A stretch of DNA of 64,000 nucleotides from Bacteroidales bacterium (GTDB lineage: Bacteria; Bacteroidota; Bacteroidia; Bacteroidales; Bacteroidaceae), in NCBI GenBank assembly GCA_030528715.1, contig JAUMYJ010000001.1, positions 1 to 64,000 of the forward strand, given 5' to 3'. Positions 28,000 to 36,038 of this stretch are shown piece after piece (positions within the stretch are counted from its first letter, which is position 1; each line of letters starts with the position of its first letter). Under the pieces are notes generated by a model that saw only the letters and a list, made by a program, of their open reading frames with translations, searched no databases and had not been told where the DNA came from. Made by a program: the position numbers and the translations under genes.

Positions 28000-29460
28000 T
28001 TAGCGAGGCAGCAGGTCAAAAGCAGCTAGTACCTCTTCGTGGTCGTCAAAATGATGCTTCACACCTTGCACCTCTTGATAGGGTTCGTGCCCTTTACCTG
28101 CGACCAAAATTACATCGCCACGCTGTGCCAACTGACATGCTACGCGAATGGCTTCACGGCGGTCAGTAATGCTCAGCGTACGTCTACGCTGCTCGGTATC
28201 AAGGCCTGCGAGCATATCGGCAATGATAGCTTGTGGGTCTTCAAAGCGTGGGTTGTCACTCGTAATAATCACACGATTGCTAGCCTTTGCTGCACTCTGC
28301 GCCATAAGTGGGCGTTTACCTTTGTCACGATTGCCACCTGCACCACACACCGTAATAACCTGATGACGACCACGCACGATATCGTTAATCGCGGCCAATA
28401 CATTGTCTAAGGCATCAGGCGTATGCGCATAATCTACTACTACGCTAAAACCTGTGGGCGAGTGTATCGTTTCGAAACGTCCATTGACAGGTTGTAGCGT
28501 AGAGAGTGCCATGAGTATGGCCTCTGGCTCTGCCCCTAGCGCGCGCGCTGCACCATAAACCCCCAGTAGATTGTAGGCATTAAAGCGTCCTACAAAGCGC
28601 ACACTGACTTCTCGACCATCAAGATTGAGCAACATGCCCTCGATACTTTCTTCTATAATGCGTGCTTTGAGGTCAGCAATGCTCTGCGTAGAGTAGGTAT
28701 AGACCTTAGCCTGCGTATTTTGCACCATAAATGTACCATTACGATCGTCTATATTGGTGATGGCAAAAGCGTCGGCTGACAAATGGTCAAAAAACATTTT
28801 CTTAGCATCGCGATAGTTTTCAAAAGTCTCGTGATAATCTAGATGGTCGCGTGTGAGATTAGTAAAGATACCCCCGGCAAATGTAAGCCCACCTATACGC
28901 TGCTGTGCAATAGCATGCGAACTACACTCCATAAAGACATACTCACACCCAGCATCGGCCATTTGGCGCAGCAAACGATTGAGCGTGATTGGGTCGGGCG
29001 TAGTGTGTTCAGTAGGTATGCGTGTGCCGTTTATAAAATTAGCCACCGTTGAGCACAAGCCACAACGATAACCCATGGCACGATAGAGCTCATAAAGTAC
29101 CGTAGCTATCGTAGTCTTGCCATTAGTCCCCGTCACACCTACCAATCGAAGTACCTGAGAGGGATTGCCATAAAAGCACGTAGCCAACTGTCCTACAATA
29201 GCCTCGGCATTAGCCACGCGAATACCTACCACACCCTCAGGCACACATACACCAGTGTCAGTATATACCACAGCTACGGCTCCCTGTGCGCAAGCCTTAG
29301 CAATATATTGATGACCATCGACCTGCGTACCACGAATAGCAACAAAAAGACTACCCTTGGTGATGCGGCGAGAATCTATCTCAATACTCGTAATCTCAGT
29401 GGTAAGTGTGCCGCGAACAGCAAGTGTCGGTATTTGGTTAAAGAGGTATTGAAGCGTCAT
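28000..29460 (-). CDS. murE: UDP-MurNAc-tripeptide synthetase (meso-DAP-adding)
   Basis: Adds the third residue of the peptidoglycan stem peptide. The 486-residue protein has the Mur ATP-binding motif [20 protein letters not shown] in the central domain, and [13 protein letters not shown] and [12 protein letters not shown] in the C-terminal domain. The DNPR motif ([11 protein letters not shown]) is the specificity loop for meso-diaminopimelate, so the wall is predicted to be DAP-type. A gap of 196 bp separates it from ftsI. That gap contains the palindrome AGCTTAG-C-CTAAGCT at 29633-29647 and a GTGCC-AC-GGCAC motif, so partial termination or processing between the two genes is possible. Confidence 0.96.
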   Translation of the reverse strand: MTLQYLFNQIPTLAVRGTLTTEITSIEIDSRRITKGSLFVAIRGTQVDGHQYIAKACAQGAVAVVYTDTGVCVPEGVVGIRVANAEAIVGQLATCFYGNPSQVLRLVGVTGTNGKTTIATVLYELYRAMGYRCGLCSTVANFINGTRIPTEHTTPDPITLNRLLRQMADAGCEYVFMECSSHAIAQQRIGGLTFAGGIFTNLTRDHLDYHETFENYRDAKKMFFDHLSADAFAITNIDDRNGTFMVQNTQAKVYTYSTQSIADLKARIIEESIEGMLLNLDGREVSVRFVGRFNAYNLLGVYGAARALGAEPEAILMALSTLQPVNGRFETIHSPTGFSVVVDYAHTPDALDNVLAAINDIVRGRHQVITVCGAGGNRDKGKRPLMAQSAAKASNRVIITSDNPRFEDPQAIIADMLAGLDTEQRRRTLSITDRREAIRVACQLAQRGDVILVAGKGHEPYQEVQGVKHHFDDHEEVLAAFDLLPR

Positions 29461-29656
29461 AATATAATAGGCGTTTATAAATAGAGCGTAGGCAGTAGGT
29501 GATTTAGGCTATTGCGCTGCAAGTTTAGTCAAGGTATTGTGCCAAGTCGTGGTACCATTATGCCACGTTAGGAAACAGTTGTATCGTGCCACGGCACAGC
29601 CGTACCAAGTCAGTATACAATACGTTTCACAAAGCTTAGCCTAAGCTAAGCGCAAG

Positions 29657-32116
29657 CTATCGCGATTTGTTTTTTGCCTTGGGCTTATTGCTTTGTGCTT
29701 GACTGCTTTTAGGTGGTTCCGAGGGTTTAGGCTTTCTATCAGCCTTTACTTTCTGTGTCACTGGCGTCTTTGTTGTCGCAGTGCTGGGCTTGGGCTTAGG
29801 CGAGGCAGACACTGTCTGCGACGAGCTACTAGCCTTAGGTGCAGATGATACCGCTGGCTTAGGTGAGCCAGACACCTGGCTACTATCACCCTTTGCTATG
29901 GCGGTGGCAGGTGCTGCGTGGTCAGTGGTAGGTTTAGCCTTGATGGGATAGTCTAGACGCAAAGTTACAACCGAGCCCGCAGTATAGCTCTTACCTGGAT
30001 CAATGCTTTGCTCCACGACCACCCCTACTCCCTGCACACGTACTTTGAGGTGTTGGCGTTCGAGGAGCCAGAGTGCATCTTTGGCACCCATACCGCGAAC
30101 ATCAGGCATAGAGCCTCGCGGCACTGCCTGTGTAGGTGTAAAGTGCAGCTGCTTTTGCACTACGCTAAATCCTCCCCACGTATGGCCATGATTACTAGCT
30201 GCCCAAAGCTGTCTACTACCCAAGCCTAACGCATCGAGCACACGTAAAGCCGAGCTGCTACTCCCTGAGGTGACGTATGGCAAAGGGGTATGGACTGTGT
30301 CTTTGGCCGAGGCTATAGAAGGGCGAATGTAGCGCGCCATAATGGCCTCAGATATTTGACGAAAAACAGGGGCACAATTCGTACCTCCACCCTGCAAACC
30401 ATAACCCTCCATCGTAACCATCACGGTGTAGCGTGGGTGATCCGCAGGGAAATAGCCCACAAAACTCACAAGTTTTCGGTTAGTATTTCCTGTTTTATCC
30501 CATACTTGCGCAGTGCCCGTCTTACCTGCGGCCTTAAAGTAGGGCGACCCAGCTTTGCTACCCAAGCCACTATCCACCACATAGGCCAAACACTGGTGCA
30601 GCTGCGCTATTGCCTCGGGCGATGCCATGCGTTCGCGCTGTACACTCACGGTATTATCATACACCACCTCATCACCACGTGTGGCCTTCGTAACTAAGCG
30701 TGGACGCATCATACGGCCACCATTAGCCACACCGTTATAAAAAGCCACAGTTGCGAGTGGAGGCACCTTACTTTCGTAGCCGATACTCATCCACGGCAAT
30801 GAAGTTTTACTCCATAGCTTTTTATTGCTAGGGTCGGTTACTTCGGCTGTTGCAGTACCAGGGATATGAATGTGAAACTCATCAAGCAAACCAGTACGAC
30901 GCACCCCTGCCACGAAGCGTTCAGGAGCGTTTTTATAGTTATCGTAAATAAGACTGCTGATGCCCACATTAGACGAATAACCAAGGATAAAGGGCAACTT
31001 GCGATAGCCTATGTACCCACCGCGCGAGTGATAGTTGTGTTCTTTCATCGCACGGTCAGCATAGATACGAACGCCCCCTGTAAGGTCGTAACCACTATTG
31101 ATGCTAATGCGCCCATCATCAAGGGCTACGAGGGCAGCCACGGGCTTAAATACTGAACCTGGTTCTAGCTTGTTATTCACAAGGCGATTGAGGTCTTCAA
31201 TGTATTTACCATCACTTCGGCGCCCAAGATTTACCATCGCTTTTATATCCCCAGTAGCAACCTCCATCACGAGGCATGCACCCCAAATGGGTTTATCTTT
31301 CGCCAATTGCTGGCGCAAGACTTGGTCGCACATGTCTTGTATATCAATATTGAGTGTCGTATGTACATCGGCACCATTAACCGAGGGCTTAATAATACTA
31401 TCTACAAAGTCTTTACCCACTTTGACACGGCGTTTAAGCCCATCATGGCCAACGAGATATTCGTGCATTCCTAACTCTATACCCGACTTACTCTCTTGCT
31501 TAACATCATAAATCTCGCCTATGGTGCGCAAGGCCAAATTACCATAGGGGTGTGCACGACTAGAAAGCGTATGGACGCTCACCGTGAAGCGGTTGCGCTT
31601 ACGATTTTTGAAATACGTAAGCTCACGTACTTGTTGCCACTGCACAAAACTCATACGGCGCTTACCCAACTTACAGCTTTGGCTGAGCTTAGCATGCGCC
31701 TCTACAAGGTAACGCTTGTGATAAGCAGGTGTATTACCTAAGATGTGCGATAACCCTAGGGCAAAGCTATCTACATTGGCAACAAAGGCCGAATCGAGCT
31801 CATACTGGTAACGCTTACGCTGTTTTTCATTTTTGTCTATAACCTTAAAGTCTAGACACACCTCATAGTTAGGCAAATAGCTAGCCATAGGCAGCCCCTC
31901 GTCAGACAAGATGCTGCCACGCTTTGCGTCCACAATGGTAGGCTTGCTAGATATATTAGCATATACTTCTAGCCAATAGTGGTCACGAAGCCAAATGATT
32001 TGCGATATACGCAACACTACTACCACGACTAGCACGAACGCCACCAACAAAAATATGCGATAGCGTGTGTATGCCTTTGATAGGTCTAACTTAACATCGT
32101 TTTTAGACGAAGCCAT
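29657..32116 (-). CDS. ftsI: Septal penicillin-binding protein FtsI with PASTA domain
   Basis: Class B transpeptidase that crosslinks septal peptidoglycan. The 819-residue protein has a membrane anchor at 20-42, a dimerisation/pedestal domain (50-230), and a transpeptidase domain with SVFK (Ser321 nucleophile, Lys324), SSN (381-383) and KTG (532-534). One PASTA domain lies at about 669-724. After it comes an unusual tail of about 95 residues (725-819) almost entirely Ser, Lys, Pro, Ala and Thr, ending KPKAKNKSR, which makes the protein about 100 residues longer than many relatives. Anchored in the inner membrane with the catalytic part in the periplasm. 18 bp after ftsL. Confidence 0.95.
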   Translation of the reverse strand: MASSKNDVKLDLSKAYTRYRIFLLVAFVLVVVVVLRISQIIWLRDHYWLEVYANISSKPTIVDAKRGSILSDEGLPMASYLPNYEVCLDFKVIDKNEKQRKRYQYELDSAFVANVDSFALGLSHILGNTPAYHKRYLVEAHAKLSQSCKLGKRRMSFVQWQQVRELTYFKNRKRNRFTVSVHTLSSRAHPYGNLALRTIGEIYDVKQESKSGIELGMHEYLVGHDGLKRRVKVGKDFVDSIIKPSVNGADVHTTLNIDIQDMCDQVLRQQLAKDKPIWGACLVMEVATGDIKAMVNLGRRSDGKYIEDLNRLVNNKLEPGSVFKPVAALVALDDGRISINSGYDLTGGVRIYADRAMKEHNYHSRGGYIGYRKLPFILGYSSNVGISSLIYDNYKNAPERFVAGVRRTGLLDEFHIHIPGTATAEVTDPSNKKLWSKTSLPWMSIGYESKVPPLATVAFYNGVANGGRMMRPRLVTKATRGDEVVYDNTVSVQRERMASPEAIAQLHQCLAYVVDSGLGSKAGSPYFKAAGKTGTAQVWDKTGNTNRKLVSFVGYFPADHPRYTVMVTMEGYGLQGGGTNCAPVFRQISEAIMARYIRPSIASAKDTVHTPLPYVTSGSSSSALRVLDALGLGSRQLWAASNHGHTWGGFSVVQKQLHFTPTQAVPRGSMPDVRGMGAKDALWLLERQHLKVRVQGVGVVVEQSIDPGKSYTAGSVVTLRLDYPIKAKPTTDHAAPATAIAKGDSSQVSGSPKPAVSSAPKASSSSQTVSASPKPKPSTATTKTPVTQKVKADRKPKPSEPPKSSQAQSNKPKAKNKSR

Positions 32117-32134
32117 AGGCGTAGAGAGGTGGTT

Positions 32135-32623
32135 TTAATCGATCACATAAGGTGGCGTTGGAGCGGCCTCAAAAGTAGAGTCACTATTTTCGTTAAGATA
32201 CTTGTGTATCTCACTCTTTCGGGTGCGCTGCATGAGTCTACTCGATGTGCTAAGCACGTCAAACTTAACACGGGTTAGTGTGTCTTGTAAACGGCTAATA
32301 CGCACCTGCTGGCCTTGTATCGTATAGCCATTATAGACATACAAAACAATAAGCACTAGTGTTATGGTAAAAGCCATAATATGCTTCCCCCTAAATTCAA
32401 ACGAGAGAGGCAAGTCAAGCATATCACGCAGTGCACGCCCCGTAGCATTTTCTTTATGCTTGCGCTTTTTACGTGTAGTGTCGGCGCGCTGTTGCACTTC
32501 ACGCTCCTCTTGCTTACGTTGGCGTGCGACAGCAGCATAGTTGCTATCTTCGCTATCATAGCGAAACCGAAGCTGTGGCTTTTTAGCAGAGTGCTCATAG
32601 CTGCCAGTAGGGTGTGCTGTCAT
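32135..32623 (-). CDS. ftsL: FtsL-like cell division protein
   Basis: A 162-residue single-pass membrane protein. The N-terminal about 80 residues are charged and cytoplasmic (basic stretch RADTTRKKRKHKEN). One hydrophobic segment (about 84-102) follows, then a short coiled-coil-like periplasmic region beginning IQGQQVRISRLQDTL. Sequence similarity to E. coli FtsL is low, but the topology, size and position between rsmH and ftsI identify it as the Bacteroidota FtsL-like protein, part of the FtsQLB-type activator of FtsWI. 12 bp after rsmH. Confidence 0.85.
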   Translation of the reverse strand: MTAHPTGSYEHSAKKPQLRFRYDSEDSNYAAVARQRKQEEREVQQRADTTRKKRKHKENATGRALRDMLDLPLSFEFRGKHIMAFTITLVLIVLYVYNGYTIQGQQVRISRLQDTLTRVKFDVLSTSSRLMQRTRKSEIHKYLNENSDSTFEAAPTPPYVID

Positions 32624-32635
32624 GGCATCAAGGCA

Positions 32636-33571
32636 TTAGGGTTGAGTGGGTAGTATGACTTTTTCAGCCACGCGCAATTTAGCACTACGGCTACGTGGGT
32701 TGGTGGCCACCTCTTCGGCATCGGCTACGATAACCTTATTGTATATCGGGCGCATAGGCGAGAGCCTATTGCCATAAAAGTCTTGTGCCACCTTGCCTTC
32801 CACATTGCCCGAGCGCATCACATTTTTCACCAAGCGGTCTTCGAGCGAATGATAGGTAAGAATAGACAAGCGTCCCCCAGGACGCAACACATCAATGGCA
32901 GACAAGAGCATCTCTTCAAGCGCCTGTATTTCTTGATTAACCTCAATGCGCAAGGCTTGAAATACTTTGGCCACTTCTTTCTTCTCACGCTCACGCTTAA
33001 AGCAAGGGGTAATAACCGAGAGTAAATCCTCAATCGTTGTAAGAGGAGTGGTAGCACGGGCCGCAGCAATACGTGCTGCCACCTGCCCAGCATTTTTCAG
33101 TTCTCCATAAAGGCGTAAAATGCGTGCTAGATCCGCCACGGTATAAGTATTGACTATCGTAGCTGCGTCTAGGTGGCTACGTTGGTTCATACGCATGTCA
33201 AGTGCCCCTTCAAAGCGAAATGAGAAGCCACGCGTACTATCATCAAAATGATGGCTTGACACGCCCAAGTCAGCTAAAATACCATCTACCTCTGCAATGC
33301 CATAGTAACGCAGCCACTGCTTGATGTAGCGAAAGTTGCTCTGTACGAACGTAAAGCGCGTGTCGTCTGGCACATTGGGTAGCACGTCTGCATCTTGGTC
33401 AAAGCCAAAGAGCCGCCCCGTAGGCGACAAGCGATGTAAAATCTCGCGTGAGTGCCCACCGCCACCAAACGTAAGGTCAAGAAACACCCCACCCTCACCG
33501 ATGTTTAAGCCATCGACAGTGGGGTGCAGCAGCACGGGGATATGGTAGGTCGTTTCGCTCATAGACGACAT
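32636..33571 (-). CDS. rsmH: 16S rRNA (cytosine-1402-N4) methyltransferase
   Basis: Methylates C1402 of 16S rRNA in the decoding centre. The 311-residue protein (MraW) begins HIPVLLHPTVDGL and has the SAM-binding motif DLTFGGGGHSREIL. Further conserved segments are DGILADLGVSSHHFD, FSFRFEGALDMRMN, and GGRLSILTYHSLEDRLVK near the C-terminus. Length is typical. First gene of the rsmH-ftsL-ftsI-murE-mraY-murD-ftsW cluster, with a -7 box 18 bp upstream of the start. No mraZ is present. A second ATG three codons in (33562) is an equally possible start. Confidence 0.97.
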   Translation of the reverse strand: MSSMSETTYHIPVLLHPTVDGLNIGEGGVFLDLTFGGGGHSREILHRLSPTGRLFGFDQDADVLPNVPDDTRFTFVQSNFRYIKQWLRYYGIAEVDGILADLGVSSHHFDDSTRGFSFRFEGALDMRMNQRSHLDAATIVNTYTVADLARILRLYGELKNAGQVAARIAAARATTPLTTIEDLLSVITPCFKREREKKEVAKVFQALRIEVNQEIQALEEMLLSAIDVLRPGGRLSILTYHSLEDRLVKNVMRSGNVEGKVAQDFYGNRLSPMRPIYNKVIVADAEEVATNPRSRSAKLRVAEKVILPTQP

Positions 33572-33588
33572 GCGTTGCTTAGAAAATT

Positions 33589-33596
33589 CAAATTTA
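33589..33596 (-). promoter_or_regulatory. -7 box of the rsmH-ftsW cluster (TAAATTTG)
   Basis: The minus strand reads TAAATTTG 18 bp before the rsmH ATG, giving a leader of about 10 nt. No clear -33 element. Confidence 0.6.
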
Positions 33597-33629
33597 CAAA
33601 TAATTGCGGACTAATGGCTCATGCCTCTC

Positions 33630-35270
33630 CTATTTTTTCTTTTCGAGTTCGCTTAGCTCTTCCATCTGCTTAGCTTGCAAAAAGTCATAGATCCCCCCCA
33701 AATGCTCACGCACACGCTTATGGCCAAACTCGTAAACTTTCGTCACTAAGCCATCTAAGAAATCGCGGTCGTGGCTCACGACAATCAGTGTGCCATCGAA
33801 ATCTTGCAAAGCCTGTTTGAGAATATCTTTAGTTTTGAGGTCTAGGTGGTTGGTAGGCTCATCGAGTATGAGGAGGTTAACGGGTTCGAGCAGGAGCTTT
33901 ATCATGGCCAAACGCGTACGTTCTCCACCCGAGAGCACCTTAACTTTCTTCATATTATCCTCGTTCGTGCCAAACATAAATGCACCTAGCAGATCACGAA
34001 TTTTCAAGCGCATATCGCCCTTGGCCACATCATCTATGGTTTGAAACACCGTGAGATTTTCATCTAACAGCGAAGCTTGATTTTGGGCGAAATAGCCTAT
34101 TTGCACATTGTGTCCAAGCGTAAGTGTTCCCTCGTGTTCTAGCTCTTGCATGATGCATTTCACAAGCGTACTTTTGCCCTCGCCATTACGCCCTACAAAG
34201 GCCACTTTATCTCCTCGCTCAATGGTGAAGTTGGCATTGCGAAACACGACATGGCTGCCATAAGCCTTACCTACACCTTCGCATACCATAGGATAGCTAC
34301 CAGAGCGTGGCGATGGTGGGAATTTTAGGCGCAGCGCAGAGGTGTCTTCCTCATCTACCTCGAGCAATACGAGCTTGTCTAGCATTTTCACACGGCTCTG
34401 CACTTGCAGCGTTTTAGAGTAAGTGCCTTTGAAGCGCTCGATAAACTCCTTGGTCTCGGCTATCATCTTTTGCTGCTCATCGTAGGCTTTCTGTTGCTGT
34501 ATGCGACGCTCTTTACGCAGCTCAAGGTATTGCGAATAGTTTACCTTATAGTCATAAATACGGCCCATAGTGACCTCTATGGTGCGCGTTGTGATACTGT
34601 CTACAAACTTACGGTCGTGGCTAATAAGCACAACGGCCTTACCCTGCTCTATGAGAAACTTTTCGAGCCACTGTATACTCTCTATATCAAGGTGGTTGGT
34701 GGGCTCATCAAGTAGCAATACATCGGGCTTTTGCAAGAGCAGTTTAGCCAGCTCAATACGCATACGCCAGCCACCTGAGAAGTCAGAGGTAGGCCTATCA
34801 AAGTCTTCGCGCTCAAAACCTAGCCCCAAGAGGGCTTTTTCTACATCTTCCTCGTAATTTGTAGCATCAATGGCGTAGTATTTTTCGCTCAGTGTACTTA
34901 CCTGCTCTATGAGTGCCATGTAGGCATCGCTCTCATAATCGGTGCGCGTAGTTAGTTCGTGATTGAGACGCTCTATTTCGGCCTCCATGGCATGCAAGTG
35001 TGCAAAGGCTTGTGCCGTTTCTTCACGTACGGTGCGCCCATCTTCGGTCATGAGGTGTTGTGGCAGATAGGCCACAACACAATCTTTGGGCGTGCTCACA
35101 CGCCCACGTGTTGGCTGACGCACGCCAGCTAAGAGTTTGAGCAGCGTACTCTTGCCTGCGCCATTTTTGCCCATGAGGGCAATGCGGTCTTTCTCGTTGA
35201 TTTGAAACGATACATCGCTAAAAAGGGTGGTGCCGCCAAACTCTACGGCCAATCCGTCTACCGAAATCAT
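33630..35270 (-). CDS. ABC-F family ATP-binding protein
   Basis: Soluble protein of 546 residues with two ABC ATPase domains and no membrane part. Domain 1 has GKNGAGKST and the signature FSGGWRMRIELAKLL with LLLDEPTNHLD. Domain 2 has GRNGEGKST and LSGGERTRLAMIKLL with LILDEPTNHLD. The domains are joined by the charged ABC-F linker (about 245-310, with RIQQQKAYDEQQKMIAETKE). It resembles the Uup/YbiT/EttA-type ribosome-associated translation factors. Whether it is housekeeping or confers antibiotic protection cannot be told from sequence here. It has its own -7 box and lies just downstream of rsmH in the opposite sense of operon order, so it is a separate unit. Confidence 0.92.
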   Translation of the reverse strand: MISVDGLAVEFGGTTLFSDVSFQINEKDRIALMGKNGAGKSTLLKLLAGVRQPTRGRVSTPKDCVVAYLPQHLMTEDGRTVREETAQAFAHLHAMEAEIERLNHELTTRTDYESDAYMALIEQVSTLSEKYYAIDATNYEEDVEKALLGLGFEREDFDRPTSDFSGGWRMRIELAKLLLQKPDVLLLDEPTNHLDIESIQWLEKFLIEQGKAVVLISHDRKFVDSITTRTIEVTMGRIYDYKVNYSQYLELRKERRIQQQKAYDEQQKMIAETKEFIERFKGTYSKTLQVQSRVKMLDKLVLLEVDEEDTSALRLKFPPSPRSGSYPMVCEGVGKAYGSHVVFRNANFTIERGDKVAFVGRNGEGKSTLVKCIMQELEHEGTLTLGHNVQIGYFAQNQASLLDENLTVFQTIDDVAKGDMRLKIRDLLGAFMFGTNEDNMKKVKVLSGGERTRLAMIKLLLEPVNLLILDEPTNHLDLKTKDILKQALQDFDGTLIVVSHDRDFLDGLVTKVYEFGHKRVREHLGGIYDFLQAKQMEELSELEKKK

Positions 35271-35311
35271 GTGGGTGTTCTACGCTATATGCTTAATGTC
35301 TATTGAATGTG

Positions 35312-35319
35312 CAAAGATA
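35312..35319 (-). promoter_or_regulatory. -7 box of the ABC-F gene (TATCTTTG)
   Basis: The minus strand reads TATCTTTG about 42 bp upstream of the ABC-F start. Confidence 0.55.
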
Positions 35320-35382
35320 CGACAATTTGCGCACTTTGTCTGTGTGATGGCGAGCTAAAAATTGTCTGAGGTTTGCAGACGA

Positions 35383-35445
35383 TTGTCTGAGGACTACGGA
35401 CAAACGACCGACGTCCGCAGCCACTTGTCCGCAGCCCTCAGACAA
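35383..35445. repeat. Intergenic inverted repeat related to the 21.8-kb element
   Basis: Arms 35383-35403 and 35425-35445 are complementary at 19 of 21 positions; both differences are transition-type and allow G-U pairing on one strand. An extra copy of TTGTCTGAGG lies just upstream at 35362-35371. TGAGGACTACGGACAAA (35388-35404) matches, with one change, the complement of 21880-21896. It lies between rnpA and the ABC-F gene, both minus strand. Confidence 0.72.
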
Positions 35446-35541
35446 AGCCTCTCCCTAGCATTCTAGGCAAAAAATCTTGCCCGAGCTATATACACTTCTG
35501 AAAGCCACCAGCGCACACAACACCGCTCAATCGTTTTTAGA

Positions 35542-35573
35542 GCATTTAGCCATTACATGTAATGGCTAAATGC
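35542..35573 (-). terminator. 32-bp perfect palindrome at the 3' end of rnpA
   Basis: GCATTTAGCCATTACA is followed directly by its reverse complement with no spacer. The palindrome includes the rnpA stop codon and the last codons. As RNA it would form a stem of about 14 bp with a tiny loop. Position suggests a transcription end or 3'-end stabiliser for the sialidase-rnpA transcript. Confidence 0.7.
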
Positions 35574-36027
35574 AACGTGCCGTAGCATGCCGCTCAGCGA
35601 GCCGTTGCAACAAGCGCGCTACCTTGCGCGTTATTTGTGCCGTAGTGGCCGGCTTAGATTGTAGCCAAACGAAAGCCACTTGTAGCCCTTCGTCAGCTGC
35701 CTCGGGTGTATTAAATAATGGTAGCAAGCGGTGCTGCTCATGACGATAGGCCTCGCGAAGCTGACGCTTAGCCCGATTGCGCGCCACAGCATGGCGTAAA
35801 TGTCGCTTGGCCACACTAAGCATCACCTGCACAGGCACATTAGCTTGTGTGCGCGGTACGAAGCGATAAACCATGCGGAGCGGATAGTCGGTCATTGAGC
35901 TACTCCCACCAGCAAAGAGAGCTTGTATTTGCTTACGGCTACACAAGTGATGTGCTTTGCCAAAACGTTGGGTAGACAAGTGCTTGGCATGGGGAGCAAT
36001 GGCTGTGTGTGAAAGAGGTGCAGGCAT
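35566..36027 (-). CDS. rnpA: Ribonuclease P protein component
   Basis: Protein subunit that binds the RNase P RNA and helps mature tRNA 5' ends. The 153-residue protein has the family core: FGKAHHLCSRKQIQALFAGG, then VMLSVAKRHLRHAVARNRAK and RQLREAYR (the RNR signature). It has short N- and C-terminal extensions. It begins only 11 bp after the sialidase/GH123 gene, so it is probably cotranscribed with it. Neither rpmH upstream nor yidD downstream is present, although these are its usual neighbours. The RNA partner rnpB is at 54441-54820. Confidence 0.93.
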   Translation of the reverse strand: MPAPLSHTAIAPHAKHLSTQRFGKAHHLCSRKQIQALFAGGSSSMTDYPLRMVYRFVPRTQANVPVQVMLSVAKRHLRHAVARNRAKRQLREAYRHEQHRLLPLFNTPEAADEGLQVAFVWLQSKPATTAQITRKVARLLQRLAERHATARCI

Positions 36028-36038
36028 GAGGTTAGCAT

